Positions 27,744-35,774 of a stretch of 64,000 nt of DNA are shown here, one piece after another. Numbering within the stretch: the stretch's first letter is position 1; each line of letters begins with the position of its first letter. The notes under the pieces are model-generated. The model worked only from the letters and a program-made list of their open reading frames with translations. It was not told where the DNA came from and ran no database searches. The position numbers and the translations under genes are program-made. This stretch comes from CBDAUN01 sp965200645. GTDB taxonomy: Bacteria; Pseudomonadota; Gammaproteobacteria; Arenicellales; JAJDZL01. The DNA lies in the NCBI GenBank assembly GCA_965200645.1, contig CBDAUN010000003.1, positions 1,550,001 to 1,614,000 of the forward strand, written 5' to 3'.

Positions 27744-28126
27744 GAGCCAAAGCTGACCGCTGCTAACATAATCACGTTGCAAAGGGGCAGGCGTTTGTGC
27801 TACTAAAAGGCGATCAGTTCTGGAAAGTCCGTGCGCCGTTGCTGGATAACCGAGAAGTCACTGACATGCTGTTTCTAAGGAAACAGATAAAACTGCTGAG
27901 CCGGTAATACCGTCTTAGGATGGCCATTTGCAGTCCCACCGGAGAACTGTTGCGTGTCCCGTACTATCTCATGGGTGCTAACAAGCATTGTCCAATGTCT
28001 TAAATGGTAGTTTGTTTCTTTACTCTTTTTGGCTCTGGCCGACTGGTTCATCTTGCTATTTACACTGGCATTCTCCTTTGCTATGACTATGACCGCAAGT
28101 AGCTTTAAGAAGTATCTTTGATAATT

Positions 28127-28155
28127 TTGACTGTAATGTTACAGTTTGTTAGACT
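28127..28155 (+). promoter_or_regulatory. candidate promoter of the antitoxin-toxin operon
   Basis: TTGACT at 28127-28132 and TAGACT at 28150-28155 are separated by 17 bp. The -35 hexamer runs into the first palindrome (28131-28144), so binding there should block RNA polymerase, which fits autorepression by the antitoxin. Confidence 0.5.
28131..28144. promoter_or_regulatory. operator 1: CTGTAA-TG-TTACAG
   Basis: A perfect 6-bp inverted repeat with a 2-bp spacer, repeated 36 bp downstream with only the spacer altered. Two identical half-site pairs just upstream of an antitoxin gene are strong evidence for an autoregulatory operator. Confidence 0.75.
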
Positions 28156-28166
28156 GTATTGTATCG

Positions 28167-28180
28167 CTGTAAGGTTACAG
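28167..28180. promoter_or_regulatory. operator 2: CTGTAA-GG-TTACAG
   Basis: The second copy of the palindrome, 14 bp before the antitoxin ATG at 28195, downstream of the putative -10. Likely bound cooperatively with operator 1 by the antitoxin or the toxin-antitoxin complex. Confidence 0.75.
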
Positions 28181-28194
28181 TTATAGAGATACAC

Positions 28195-28596
28195 ATGATC
28201 ACTCAAGCTGAACAATTAATACACCGTGGTTCCAGTGTCACCAGTTCACTGCTGCCAGCGATTTTTAATATCTTTAGCGAGTGGCAACTAACTGGTGTCC
28301 AGCAAATGACTTTGTTGGGGCTCAGCAATGAGAAAACGCTGTACAACTGGAAGAGTCAGCCGGAAAAGGCCAAGTTGACACGAGATTTGTTGGAGCGGGC
28401 CAGCTATATCTTGGGTATCTATAAGTCTCTGCAAATCTTGTTGCCCGACGAGGTGCTGGCCGACCAGTGGTTGTCTTCGCCCAATGACAATCCGCTGTTC
28501 TACGGCACAACACCGCTGAATCGCCTCCTAGCCGGTCAGGTGGTAGATCTGGCTGTGGTTAGAAACTTCCTTGATGCGGAGCGAGGTGGCTCGTGA
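28195..28596 (+). CDS. Xre/MbcA/ParS-type antitoxin of a RES-Xre module
   Basis: 133 residues from ATG 28195. The N-terminal half is a helix-rich DNA-binding region containing a helix-turn-helix-like segment LTGVQQMTLLGLSNEKTLYNW. The C-terminal half matches the DUF2384 (MbcA/ParS/Xre antitoxin toxin-binding) domain, ending PLNRLLAGQVVDLAVVRNFLDAERGG. It would neutralise the RES toxin encoded next and repress its own promoter through the two palindromes. The toxin GTG overlaps the antitoxin TGA (GTGA). Confidence 0.9.
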   Translation: MITQAEQLIHRGSSVTSSLLPAIFNIFSEWQLTGVQQMTLLGLSNEKTLYNWKSQPEKAKLTRDLLERASYILGIYKSLQILLPDEVLADQWLSSPNDNPLFYGTTPLNRLLAGQVVDLAVVRNFLDAERGGS

Positions 28597-29285
28597 TTGC
28601 TATTGAAGATCTGCCATTTAGCGAGGTGAATGAACCGGTGTATCGAGTCATTCTTTCTCGCTATCCCCAGATTGACTTGTTCGAACGTGTTTCCAGTCCA
28701 AAGGATTGGAATGTGCTCTATGCGGTAGAGTCTCTGACCAATTCCAGGTTGCGTGATAAGGTGGGTGATATTCGACTGGTACCGCCGGAAGACCGGGTTT
28801 ACGGAAATGGAGCATCCTGGATTATGGCTGCTTTCACTCATCCTCCTGTGGACGGTCGTGGGGGGCGTTTCAACCGGGATTTCGGTATTTATTACTGTGC
28901 CGCCGAGGAGTCGGTAGCCATCGCTGAATCTTCTTTTCATCGAGCTCGGTTTCTCCGGGAATCTCGAATTGAACAATCCACCCAGGAAATGCGCGTTTTA
29001 CGAGCACAACTGGGTGCTACATCTTTGCATGACCTGCGGCAACTGATCGGGCACGCTATGTACAACCCGGACGATTACGGAGAAGCACAGCAACTCGGAT
29101 ATGCGTTACGGGATGTCAATAGTTTTGGCGTTCACTATCAAAGTGTTAGGACCCAGGGTGAGTGTTACGGCGTGATGCGCCCTCGAGCGTTATCAGATGC
29201 CGTCCACTGGTGCTACTTGCGTTATTACTATGAGAAGGGTGCAATTGTGCAAGTTGAAAACTTGAACAACAGTGACAGTAGGTAA
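28593..29285 (+). CDS. RES-domain toxin (NAD+-degrading family)
   Basis: 230 residues. The RES family residues are visible: Arg in GRGGRFNRDFG, Glu in YYCAAEESVAIAES and Ser in GVHYQSVR. Characterised RES toxins fold like ADP-ribosyltransferases and break down cellular NAD+, stopping growth. GTG start at 28593 overlaps the antitoxin stop, with GAGG about 8 nt upstream. The catalytic residues look intact, so the toxin is probably functional. Confidence 0.92.
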   Translation: MIAIEDLPFSEVNEPVYRVILSRYPQIDLFERVSSPKDWNVLYAVESLTNSRLRDKVGDIRLVPPEDRVYGNGASWIMAAFTHPPVDGRGGRFNRDFGIYYCAAEESVAIAESSFHRARFLRESRIEQSTQEMRVLRAQLGATSLHDLRQLIGHAMYNPDDYGEAQQLGYALRDVNSFGVHYQSVRTQGECYGVMRPRALSDAVHWCYLRYYYEKGAIVQVENLNNSDSR

Positions 29286-29290
29286 TCGGC

Positions 29291-29440
29291 ATGCAGAACA
29301 AAATGCTATGGCTCTATACTCAACTTTTCGACAATTTTATCGTTCTCGATACCGAAACCACCGGGCTACCAGACGAGAATGGCCTGCCCGATTTTGCTAC
29401 CCTAAGCATAACGGTCGTTAGGAACCAAGCATACTTTTGA
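29291..29440 (+). pseudogene. N-terminal fragment of a DEDD 3'-5' exonuclease
   Basis: A 49-codon frame containing FIVLDTETTGLPDENG (about 16-31). This is the Exo I motif (DxE) of DnaQ-like exonucleases, followed by FATLSITVV. The frame stops after 49 codons, with no Exo II or Exo III motif in any frame behind it, so it is a truncated remnant. It lies 5 bp after the RES toxin gene, inside the insert flanked by prmC copies. Confidence 0.7.
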
Positions 29441-29676
29441 ACACTGACCAGCTCACCGAGTTGGCGCAAAGGTTCCAGTTCAGTTTCGCTGTGCGCGATG
29501 CCGACTTGCCGGATGATCTTTTGTTGAACATGATCGAGGTTAAGCAGCAACTTGACTATCTGGACGTGATACCGGGCACTGTCGGGGTCAAACTTGGCGC
29601 GAATGAACAGGCGGAGAATGATGGATTAAATTTCAAGTATAAATTATCTAGGGTTTCTACATGGAAGGTTACGTAA
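29437..29676 (+). CDS. hypothetical protein, possibly gene remnant
   Basis: A 79-codon frame with TTG start overlapping the stop of the exonuclease fragment. The sequence (TDQLTELAQRFQFSFAVRDADLPDDLLLNMIEV...) is acidic and protein-like in composition over the first 60 residues, then loses character. No family is recognised. It may be a remnant of the gene that followed the exonuclease, or a small real gene of the insert. Confidence 0.35.
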   Translation: MNTDQLTELAQRFQFSFAVRDADLPDDLLLNMIEVKQQLDYLDVIPGTVGVKLGANEQAENDGLNFKYKLSRVSTWKVT

Positions 29677-29700
29677 ATACCACACTATCGGTGTAGGTCA

Positions 29701-30012
29701 CCCATTGATTTGAAAGACAGAATAAATTCGACGTTCGAAGACTCAGAGCAAAGCGTCCGAACGCAAGTTTATCGGGTGGTGAAGACGCGGTCTTACTTCA
29801 ATTTTACAAATCATTCGGCCAGTTAAATCGAATCTAAAACTCTCTGGTTGGTTGATCGAACCCAGATGGAATTAGGAAGAATCAGTAATACGACACATAG
29901 AAGAAATTAACTACGAATCGGTTGAAACCTAGCTCGACCTTTCCGGATACGAACGGTTTACAGAAGGTTAATTTATGGTCGATTTGATTTGCTGATTTGC
30001 GAACTCAAAGAG
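29701..30012 (+). repeat. decayed second copy of the prmC 3' end (right copy of the direct repeat)
   Basis: Matches 27469-27743 in order: TATCGGGTGGT at 29770-29780, GAATCTAAA at 29830-29838, TCTGG-x-TGGTTGAT at 29843-29856, CTCGACCTTTCCGGA at 29933-29947, then ACAGAAGGT, GGTCGATTTGA, GCTGA and AACTCAAA. Substitutions, indels and in-frame stops make it noncoding. It marks the right border of the accessory insert, next to xthA. Confidence 0.85.
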
Positions 30013-30013
30013 T

Positions 30014-30781
30014 TCAAATACTGAATTCTGCGAAAACCGGAGCATGATCTGAAGGACGTTCCAGTTTACGGGGTTCTTTGTCAATCGCACAATTTGTGCA
30101 CTTTTCGGACAAATTCGAAGTTGCAAGCACGTGGTCAATTCTCATTCCAAGATTTCGTCTAAATCCAGCCGCTCGATAATCCCACCAAGAGAAGCTCTCA
30201 GGCTCCTGTTCAAATAGTCGGTAGGTATCAGTAAGACCAGATTGAATGAGTTTTTGAAACTTTTCACGTTCTGGCTTACTGCACAGAATTTTATCTCGCC
30301 ACAATTCCGGGTCATGTACATCCTCATCGGCAGGCGCAATGTTGTAGTCACCTGTTAGAACAACATGTTCGAATTGTTGGATTTGCTGTTTCACAAACTC
30401 AATCAAATGTCCCAGCCACTCCAACTTGTAGTTGTATTTTTCCGACCCCACTTCACTGCCATTTGGAATGTAAACATTTATGATGCGAATCGGACCGCAG
30501 GTGCCGGCCAAAAGCCGTCTCTGATAGTCATCATAGTTTGGAAAATCGGTGATCGGATCTTCGATGTCATGTTTGGAAATTATCGCAACTCCGTTGTAGG
30601 TCTTTTGACCCGAAAACTGCACCTTGTAGTTCATGTTGTGAAACACGTCGGCAGGAAACTTTTCATCCACCATTTTAGTTTCCTGCAAGCACAGGACATC
30701 AGGCTCGTTTGCCGCTAGCCAATCGATGACGTGGTCGCGACGAACATTGAGTGAATTGACGTTCCAGGTGCAAACTTTCAT
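30014..30781 (-). CDS. xthA: exodeoxyribonuclease III
   Basis: 255 residues from ATG 30781, giving the expected N-terminus MKVCTWNVNSLNVR; a longer frame from 30823 is unlikely. The AP-endonuclease/exonuclease III motifs are present: CLQETKMVD (Mg-binding Glu), LTGDYNIAP (catalytic Asp/Asn) and the terminal RPSDHAPVFAEF (SDH). It repairs abasic sites. Its stop lies within a few bases of the decayed prmC copy, so the insert ends just beyond it. Confidence 0.95.
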   Translation of the reverse strand: MKVCTWNVNSLNVRRDHVIDWLAANEPDVLCLQETKMVDEKFPADVFHNMNYKVQFSGQKTYNGVAIISKHDIEDPITDFPNYDDYQRRLLAGTCGPIRIINVYIPNGSEVGSEKYNYKLEWLGHLIEFVKQQIQQFEHVVLTGDYNIAPADEDVHDPELWRDKILCSKPEREKFQKLIQSGLTDTYRLFEQEPESFSWWDYRAAGFRRNLGMRIDHVLATSNLSEKCTNCAIDKEPRKLERPSDHAPVFAEFSI

Positions 30782-30884
30782 ATGAGATACATGAATTTCA
30801 AATTTGTACGAAATATGCTGCAAGAATTCGCTTGTATAATACTCTCTGGTCTAATTCACCTTGATTGAATTCTTCCCACTTTGT

Positions 30885-30961
30885 GGCTATGTAGCTCAGA
30901 CGGTTAGAGCGCTGCACTCATAATGCAGAGGTCGGTGGTTCGATCCCACCCATAGCTACCA
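30885..30961 (+). tRNA. tRNA-Met (CAT anticodon), elongator type
   Basis: A complete cloverleaf with encoded CCA: acceptor GGCTATG / CATAGCT, D arm GCTCAGACGGTTAGAGC, anticodon arm CTGCA-CTCATAA-TGCAG, T arm GGTGG-TTCGATC-CCACC. Close similarity to E. coli elongator tRNA-Met argues against tRNA-Ile2 with the same CAT anticodon. The first acceptor pair is G-U, not G-C. Confidence 0.93.
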
Positions 30962-31033
30962 TTTACCAAAGTGTGAATAGATTTAATCTATATTCACTCC
31001 AATCAGACTGATTCCAATAGCCGTTACGTTAGT

Positions 31034-31753
31034 ATGAACGTGCCAGTTGATGACACTGACATCTTTACCTACACCGCAGAGGAGTTGACCGATCGACTAA
31101 GTGAATTAGATATTGTTCCACAACTCATACTCAATCTTAGCGTAAAACCTGATCCTATTGATCGACTGCTGCTAGATACGTTTCCGACAGCAAGCGTCAT
31201 CAATAATACCCAAACTTCGGAGCAGTCAGGTAAGCCGAGCGATCGCATAGTTACGCGAAAACTCCGCCCTGATAGATTGGATATATTGGAAGAATCTGTC
31301 GATTTGGTGGTCATCAACTTGCCGGATGCCCGATACGATCTTTCTACAGTTATTGCAGAATGCAGGCGAGTTTTGCGTCATAGTGGAATTTTGATGTTTG
31401 TCGTAATTGGATCTGATTCTTCCTTAATTTCCAATCTACGTTTACCAATCATCGGAGCTTACGAAATAATATCCATCGGCGATGAACTGAGTAACCATGG
31501 TTATGCCAAATCAGTGTTCGATGCAGAACGCAAAGGGTATAAAAAGGCTGAACTTGTTGACATTTATCGAGAACTTGAGGAATGCGGTTGCTTACAATGC
31601 GCATCTAGTAGTGAGGACAATTTTCTGAGTTTGGTCCAGCAAGTAGAGGGCAATGAATTACCAAATTCAGCATCGTTGACGCTGGAGCTCATATTCGGTA
31701 TTGCGTGGAACGATGCCGAATCACCTCAGTCGGTGGATGTGCGATTCCATTGA
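31034..31753 (+). CDS. degenerate BioC-like methyltransferase homologue
   Basis: 239 residues. The C-terminal half follows BioC (malonyl-ACP O-methyltransferase): DLVVINLPDARYDLSTVIAE, RRVLRHSGILMFVVIG, FDAERKGYKKAELVDIYREL and a final LELIFGIAW like BioC's YEVVYGHAW. In the N-terminal half the SAM motif I (normally LDLGCGxG) is replaced by LNLSVKPDP with no glycine cluster, so SAM binding is doubtful. No other biotin genes are near. Either a pseudoenzyme or a much diverged enzyme; the family call is by pattern recognition. Confidence 0.6.
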   Translation: MNVPVDDTDIFTYTAEELTDRLSELDIVPQLILNLSVKPDPIDRLLLDTFPTASVINNTQTSEQSGKPSDRIVTRKLRPDRLDILEESVDLVVINLPDARYDLSTVIAECRRVLRHSGILMFVVIGSDSSLISNLRLPIIGAYEIISIGDELSNHGYAKSVFDAERKGYKKAELVDIYRELEECGCLQCASSSEDNFLSLVQQVEGNELPNSASLTLELIFGIAWNDAESPQSVDVRFH

Positions 31754-31812
31754 GGTTTGAAGGACATCAAATTGTGCATCGAACTAGATCCTATGGGCTT
31801 GAAATGTTGTCT

Positions 31813-33066
31813 TCAGTTTTGACTCTCTGACTCTTCCCGCTCTTTTTTCAAGGCTCTGAAGTCTTCTCGCTCTAACAATCCGGAAACCAAAAATCCAAAT
31901 ACCAACCCCCAGAAGGGTGCCCCAATATTCCAGATCGACAAGTCTGACACTGTTACCAGCAACGTTACTAGCCCACCTAGTGTAAAACGCGAACTAAATG
32001 TCGCGACAAACGCCTTCTGCAGGACCGGAAACAAGGCCAAGCCTCCAAGTACGGCAACGAAGGCGAACGGCAAACTTAACATCAACCAAGTAGCGCCAAA
32101 CGCAAAAAAACCAAAGACTATCGACAGTAGAGCGTAGATGACCGCACCAACGTACTGACCCTTTGGTTCTCCCTGACTAACCAATACAGCATTGGAGGGT
32201 CCGGTCACACAAGTGCAGACGGCACCAAAAATCGCATGAAACAGCGAACCGATGCCGCAAAAAACTGTCATAGCATTAATTGGTGGTTTGTGGCTAGCCG
32301 CCGTCAATACTGCATAACCCTGTCCGTTCTGCACAGCCAAAACGGTAATGGCAATCGGGATTACCAACTCCACGATTGCCTGTCTGGAGAACTCAGGCCA
32401 GTAGAGATTTGGGATACCGATCCACTGATTGACTTGCTGCGTTGTTGTAGATGCACCAGTCAACCAAACAACCACTGCACCTGCAACTAGCGCCATCACT
32501 ATGGGTGGTAAATTCTGTTTCAGTTGAGGTGAAATAGCGACCACGATATAGCCGACAACCATCGCTAGTGCAATCCACAACTCTTCGGTAAAGGCGAAAA
32601 TTAGATCCAACCCGAGTTGCATAAACACACCGGCCACCATTCCCATAATGATCGGCATTGGTATCGCCTGCATTGCCTTTCTCACGCTTCCGGTAAGACC
32701 AACCACCGTCATCAAAATTCCTGTCACCCAAAATGCACCAATTATTTCCGCATAACTGAGGTGATCAAATGCAGATGCTAATAGAACTGTTCCCGGAATG
32801 GTCCAAGCGAAAGCTATCGGTTGGCGATAAATCAACGTAAACCCAAGCGTTATTAAACCGCTGATAATAAACGCACCAAATATCCATGATGCCAACTCTG
32901 TCTGGCTTAGCCCTCCGGACATTCCAACCGAAACAATGATTGCTACTGGACCAGTACATGAAAACAAAAATGCTGTAATCGCGTTGGAGATATAGACACG
33001 ATTGGTATCGTGAATGAAGTCACCTATCCCGGCCGGTTTTTGTGACGGTTGCTCGAATATTTTCAC
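31813..33066 (-). CDS. benE: BenE-family benzoate/H+ symporter-like transporter
   Basis: 417 residues, about twelve membrane helices. The BenE family is recognised from SNAITAFLFSCTGPVAIIVSVG near the N-terminus, WTIPGTVLLASAF, and CTCVTGPSNAVLVSQGEPKGQYVGAV around 285. It is of the nucleobase-transporter-like 7+7 fold and characterised members import benzoate. No benzoate catabolic genes are in the window, so the substrate is uncertain. The start is GTG at 33066, preceded by AAAGAAG. It is divergent from the aminotransferase gene. Confidence 0.85.
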   Translation of the reverse strand: MKIFEQPSQKPAGIGDFIHDTNRVYISNAITAFLFSCTGPVAIIVSVGMSGGLSQTELASWIFGAFIISGLITLGFTLIYRQPIAFAWTIPGTVLLASAFDHLSYAEIIGAFWVTGILMTVVGLTGSVRKAMQAIPMPIIMGMVAGVFMQLGLDLIFAFTEELWIALAMVVGYIVVAISPQLKQNLPPIVMALVAGAVVVWLTGASTTTQQVNQWIGIPNLYWPEFSRQAIVELVIPIAITVLAVQNGQGYAVLTAASHKPPINAMTVFCGIGSLFHAIFGAVCTCVTGPSNAVLVSQGEPKGQYVGAVIYALLSIVFGFFAFGATWLMLSLPFAFVAVLGGLALFPVLQKAFVATFSSRFTLGGLVTLLVTVSDLSIWNIGAPFWGLVFGFLVSGLLEREDFRALKKEREESESQN

Positions 33067-33167
33067 TTGTTGACTTCTTTCATTGAATATTGCTCCGAAA
33101 GATAGAGATTATCACCTTGGGCTTTAAAAAAAACGCAACTGCATGCCAGTGAAATCAGGTAAACCAA

Positions 33168-33223
33168 TATAATCTGGAACTATCAATAAGGCAGTTAACT
33201 TTCGCTTCGACGCCAACTGCCTT
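33168..33223 (+). promoter_or_regulatory. candidate promoter and leader hairpin upstream of the aminotransferase
   Basis: A perfect -10 TATAAT at 33168-33173 is followed by an inverted repeat AAGGCAGTT (33188-33196) / AACTGCCTT (33215-33223) with an 18-nt loop and TTTT at its end. A transcript starting near 33180 would fold this at its very 5' end. CAGTTAAC of the left arm recurs at 33245-33252. It could be an attenuator or protective stem; no -35 of good match exists and no known riboswitch was recognised. Confidence 0.35.
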
Positions 33224-33315
33224 TTAATGCTTTGTTGTCAAACAGTTAACCGTGAATTGTGTTGTATTCTACGGGCGATTTACAGTTAGCGACTTACTTT
33301 TTTACCAATCCATCA

Positions 33316-34545
33316 ATGAAGTTTCAGCAAATTCATCGATTTTCCGACCTTGCCAGACGAATTGGTATCGGCGGTGCAGAAGCCTGGGAGGTTCACTTCG
33401 AAGCCGCAGAGCGTAAACGTGCAGGTGAGGATATTGTCATTCTGACTATTGGTCAGGAAATGCTTGCCGCCACTTTCGAACCCATTGTTGATGCCGCCGT
33501 TGAAAGCCTGAGATCCGGGCGTCATCACTACAGCGAAATTAGTGGCGAACCCGAATTGCGTGAACAAATTGCTCATCACTTTTACCGACAAACAGGCATA
33601 GAAGTATCAAGTAGTCATTGTGCTGTCTTTGCCGGGGCACAAAACGCCTTGTTTGCCTCATCGCTGTGTACTTTAGGTCCGGGTGACGAAGTCATAATTA
33701 TCGAACCGTACTATGCTACCTATCATGCTACATTTACTGCCGGTGGAGCAAAACTAATTCCAATTCAGACTGACCCGAGAAGCGACTTCCAATTCGAGCT
33801 CGATTGCATTCGAAGCAAACTCAATGACAACACCAAAGCTGTGGTAATGAACTCACCCAATAATCCAGCTGGAGTAGTTTATGACGACTGGCGGGTTCGC
33901 GAATTAGTTGAAATTTGTCAATCAAATGGTCTTTGGCTAATTTCCGATGAAGTTTATGCAACACTCGTTGAACCTGGAACATTCACCAGTCCTGCATCAC
34001 TTCCAGACGCCCTTGATAACGTCATCACAGTTTCCAGCATTTCCAAGTCGCACCGCATGACTGGCTGGAGACTTGGATGGGTCGTTGGCAGCGAAGAATT
34101 GATCACAAATCTTTCGAATCTGTCACTTTGCATGGCTTATGGATTACCCATGTTCATCCAGGACGCGGCGACGTACGCTGTCAGCGAAACAGAACGCTAC
34201 TCGGCACTGGTCAGACAAGATGTGAATGCTAATCGAGAACTTGTCATCTCTTTATTAGAGGGACTGGAAGAAATTCAAATATGTGGTTCTTCAGTTGGAA
34301 TGTTCGTCGTGTTTGACGTGCGTGACCTTGGCGTTACGGATAAGGAGTTTGCTTGGCACTTACTCGATAATTTCAATATTGCCGCACTACCCTGTGAAGC
34401 ATTCGGTAAGTCCGGTAGCGGTCTATTGCGCATCAATGTTGGTGAGTCTGAGCAAAATCTGCGTCGTGCATGTGCCATGATTCGTGAATGCGTGGGTGAC
34501 CTGAAGTCCCGTAGTTTAGGTTTGCAGACGGCTTCTGCTGTTTGA
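33316..34545 (+). CDS. PLP-dependent aminotransferase class I/II (AruH-like)
   Basis: 409 residues from ATG 33316; a TTG at 33259 would add 19 residues without family support. Fold-type I features: the PLP lysine in SSISKSHRMTGWRLGW (about 240-255), NSPNNPAGVVY (about 173-183) and ISDEVYATL (about 205-213). The N-terminus GAEAWEVHFEAAERKRAGEDIVILTIG resembles arginine-pyruvate transaminase AruH, but specificity within this family cannot be judged by eye. It is followed by two acyl-CoA dehydrogenase genes, so it may deaminate an amino acid whose keto acid is then oxidised as a CoA ester. Confidence 0.85.
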   Translation: MKFQQIHRFSDLARRIGIGGAEAWEVHFEAAERKRAGEDIVILTIGQEMLAATFEPIVDAAVESLRSGRHHYSEISGEPELREQIAHHFYRQTGIEVSSSHCAVFAGAQNALFASSLCTLGPGDEVIIIEPYYATYHATFTAGGAKLIPIQTDPRSDFQFELDCIRSKLNDNTKAVVMNSPNNPAGVVYDDWRVRELVEICQSNGLWLISDEVYATLVEPGTFTSPASLPDALDNVITVSSISKSHRMTGWRLGWVVGSEELITNLSNLSLCMAYGLPMFIQDAATYAVSETERYSALVRQDVNANRELVISLLEGLEEIQICGSSVGMFVVFDVRDLGVTDKEFAWHLLDNFNIAALPCEAFGKSGSGLLRINVGESEQNLRRACAMIRECVGDLKSRSLGLQTASAV

Positions 34546-34572
34546 CGGAATTCGATTTGTAAGTTGACAGTA

Positions 34573-35772
34573 ATGCTCAAAGCCCCGCCATTCGACCCCG
34601 CCGTTGAGTCATTCCGTATCCAAGTGCGCGAGTTTATTCGCACCAATTTGCCAGAAAAAACCCGCACCATGGTCGCACGTGAGCAAATGGACCTGCCCCG
34701 CAAGGCACAAGTGCAATGGCATCGAATATTGCGCGATGCCGGAGGATGGTGTTGCCCCAGTTGGCCAAAAGATTATGGCGGTCCCGGCTGGTCTGACCAG
34801 CAACAGTACGTCTTCGAACAGGAGATTTCCCTGAATGATGCACCGCGCTCGATGATTTATGGAGTGGGAATGCTCGGTCCAACATTGTTCAAGTACGGCA
34901 CCGAACAGCAGAGACGAGACATTTTGCCCGGCATACTCGATGCAAACACACTGTGGTGCCAAGGATTTTCCGAACCTAATTCCGGTTCAGACCTGGCATC
35001 CCTACAATGTCGAGCTATAAGGGAAGACGACGAATACGTTATTAATGGATCGAAAATTTGGACTAGTGAAGCGCATATTGCAGATTGGATATTTGGAATC
35101 TTTCGCACTTCCGTCGAAGGCAAAAAACAAGCTGGGATTACTTTTTTGCTGGTTGACCTAGCTTCACCGGGAGTGACTGTCCGACCGTTGTATTTGTTCG
35201 AGGGAACCCTGGAAGTCAACCAGGTGTTCTTTGAGAATGTTCGAATTCCGGTCAGCCAACGTGTTGGAGAAGAAAATCAAGGTTGGGAAGTTGCAAAACA
35301 CCTGTTGAGTCTAGAGAGATTTGGCACTGCCGAACTTTCACGCACTAGAGCAACCCTCGGTCGCTTAAAGCGTCTGGCGCGAGCAAAAAATCCGATCACT
35401 GATAAACGTTTAATCGAAGATTCTTGCTTTGCCGACCGAATTGCAAGAATCGAAGTCTCTCTACATGCTCTTGAACTCACGGAACGACGCTTTCTTTTTG
35501 AAGTAGACAGCGAAGACCAAGGTGCCGAGGCTTCAATGCTTAAAATTCGCGGCACAGAAATTCAATGTGATACTTTTCGTCTGGCTGCAGAAGCCAGTGC
35601 AACTTTATCGCAGATTGATGTCCCAAGAAGTCAGGACATATCGTGGGCCACTGATCCGTTTTCGCAATCGGATGCCGCTCGCAATTACTTTAACTATCGC
35701 AAGACTCCAATTTATTCCGGCTCCAATGAGATTCAACGCAACATTATCGCAAAAGCGGTTTTAGGCCTGTAG
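34573..35772 (+). CDS. acyl-CoA dehydrogenase, first of a pair
   Basis: 399 residues from ATG 34573 (an in-frame TTG lies at 34564). FAD/acyl-CoA motifs: WCQGFSEPNSGSDLASLQ (about 119-136), WTSEAHIADWIFGIFRT and a terminal IYSGSNEIQRNIIAKAVLGL. Where medium-chain enzymes have the catalytic Glu in YEGT, this reads YSGS. Two adjacent ACAD genes separated by 2 bp recall the heterotetrameric enzymes of steroid side-chain breakdown, in which the base lies elsewhere or in one subunit. The substrate is unknown. Confidence 0.85.
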   Translation: MLKAPPFDPAVESFRIQVREFIRTNLPEKTRTMVAREQMDLPRKAQVQWHRILRDAGGWCCPSWPKDYGGPGWSDQQQYVFEQEISLNDAPRSMIYGVGMLGPTLFKYGTEQQRRDILPGILDANTLWCQGFSEPNSGSDLASLQCRAIREDDEYVINGSKIWTSEAHIADWIFGIFRTSVEGKKQAGITFLLVDLASPGVTVRPLYLFEGTLEVNQVFFENVRIPVSQRVGEENQGWEVAKHLLSLERFGTAELSRTRATLGRLKRLARAKNPITDKRLIEDSCFADRIARIEVSLHALELTERRFLFEVDSEDQGAEASMLKIRGTEIQCDTFRLAAEASATLSQIDVPRSQDISWATDPFSQSDAARNYFNYRKTPIYSGSNEIQRNIIAKAVLGL

Positions 35773-35774
35773 TC

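Larger units (their letters stand above)
27728..28194. other. accessory DNA between prmC and the toxin-antitoxin operon
   Basis: 467 bp without a convincing gene. A 36-codon frame from GTG 27797 to TAA 27907 (VLLKGDQFWKVRAPLLD..., ending LLSR) continues in the same frame after the stop as YRLRMAICSPTGELLRVPYYLMG, which looks like one small gene broken by a nonsense codon; the family is not recognised. A 30-codon hydrophobic frame starts at TTG 28029 and ends at 28121 (LALADWFILLFTLAFSFAM...). The promoter and operators of the toxin-antitoxin unit occupy the last 65 bp. Confidence 0.5.
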
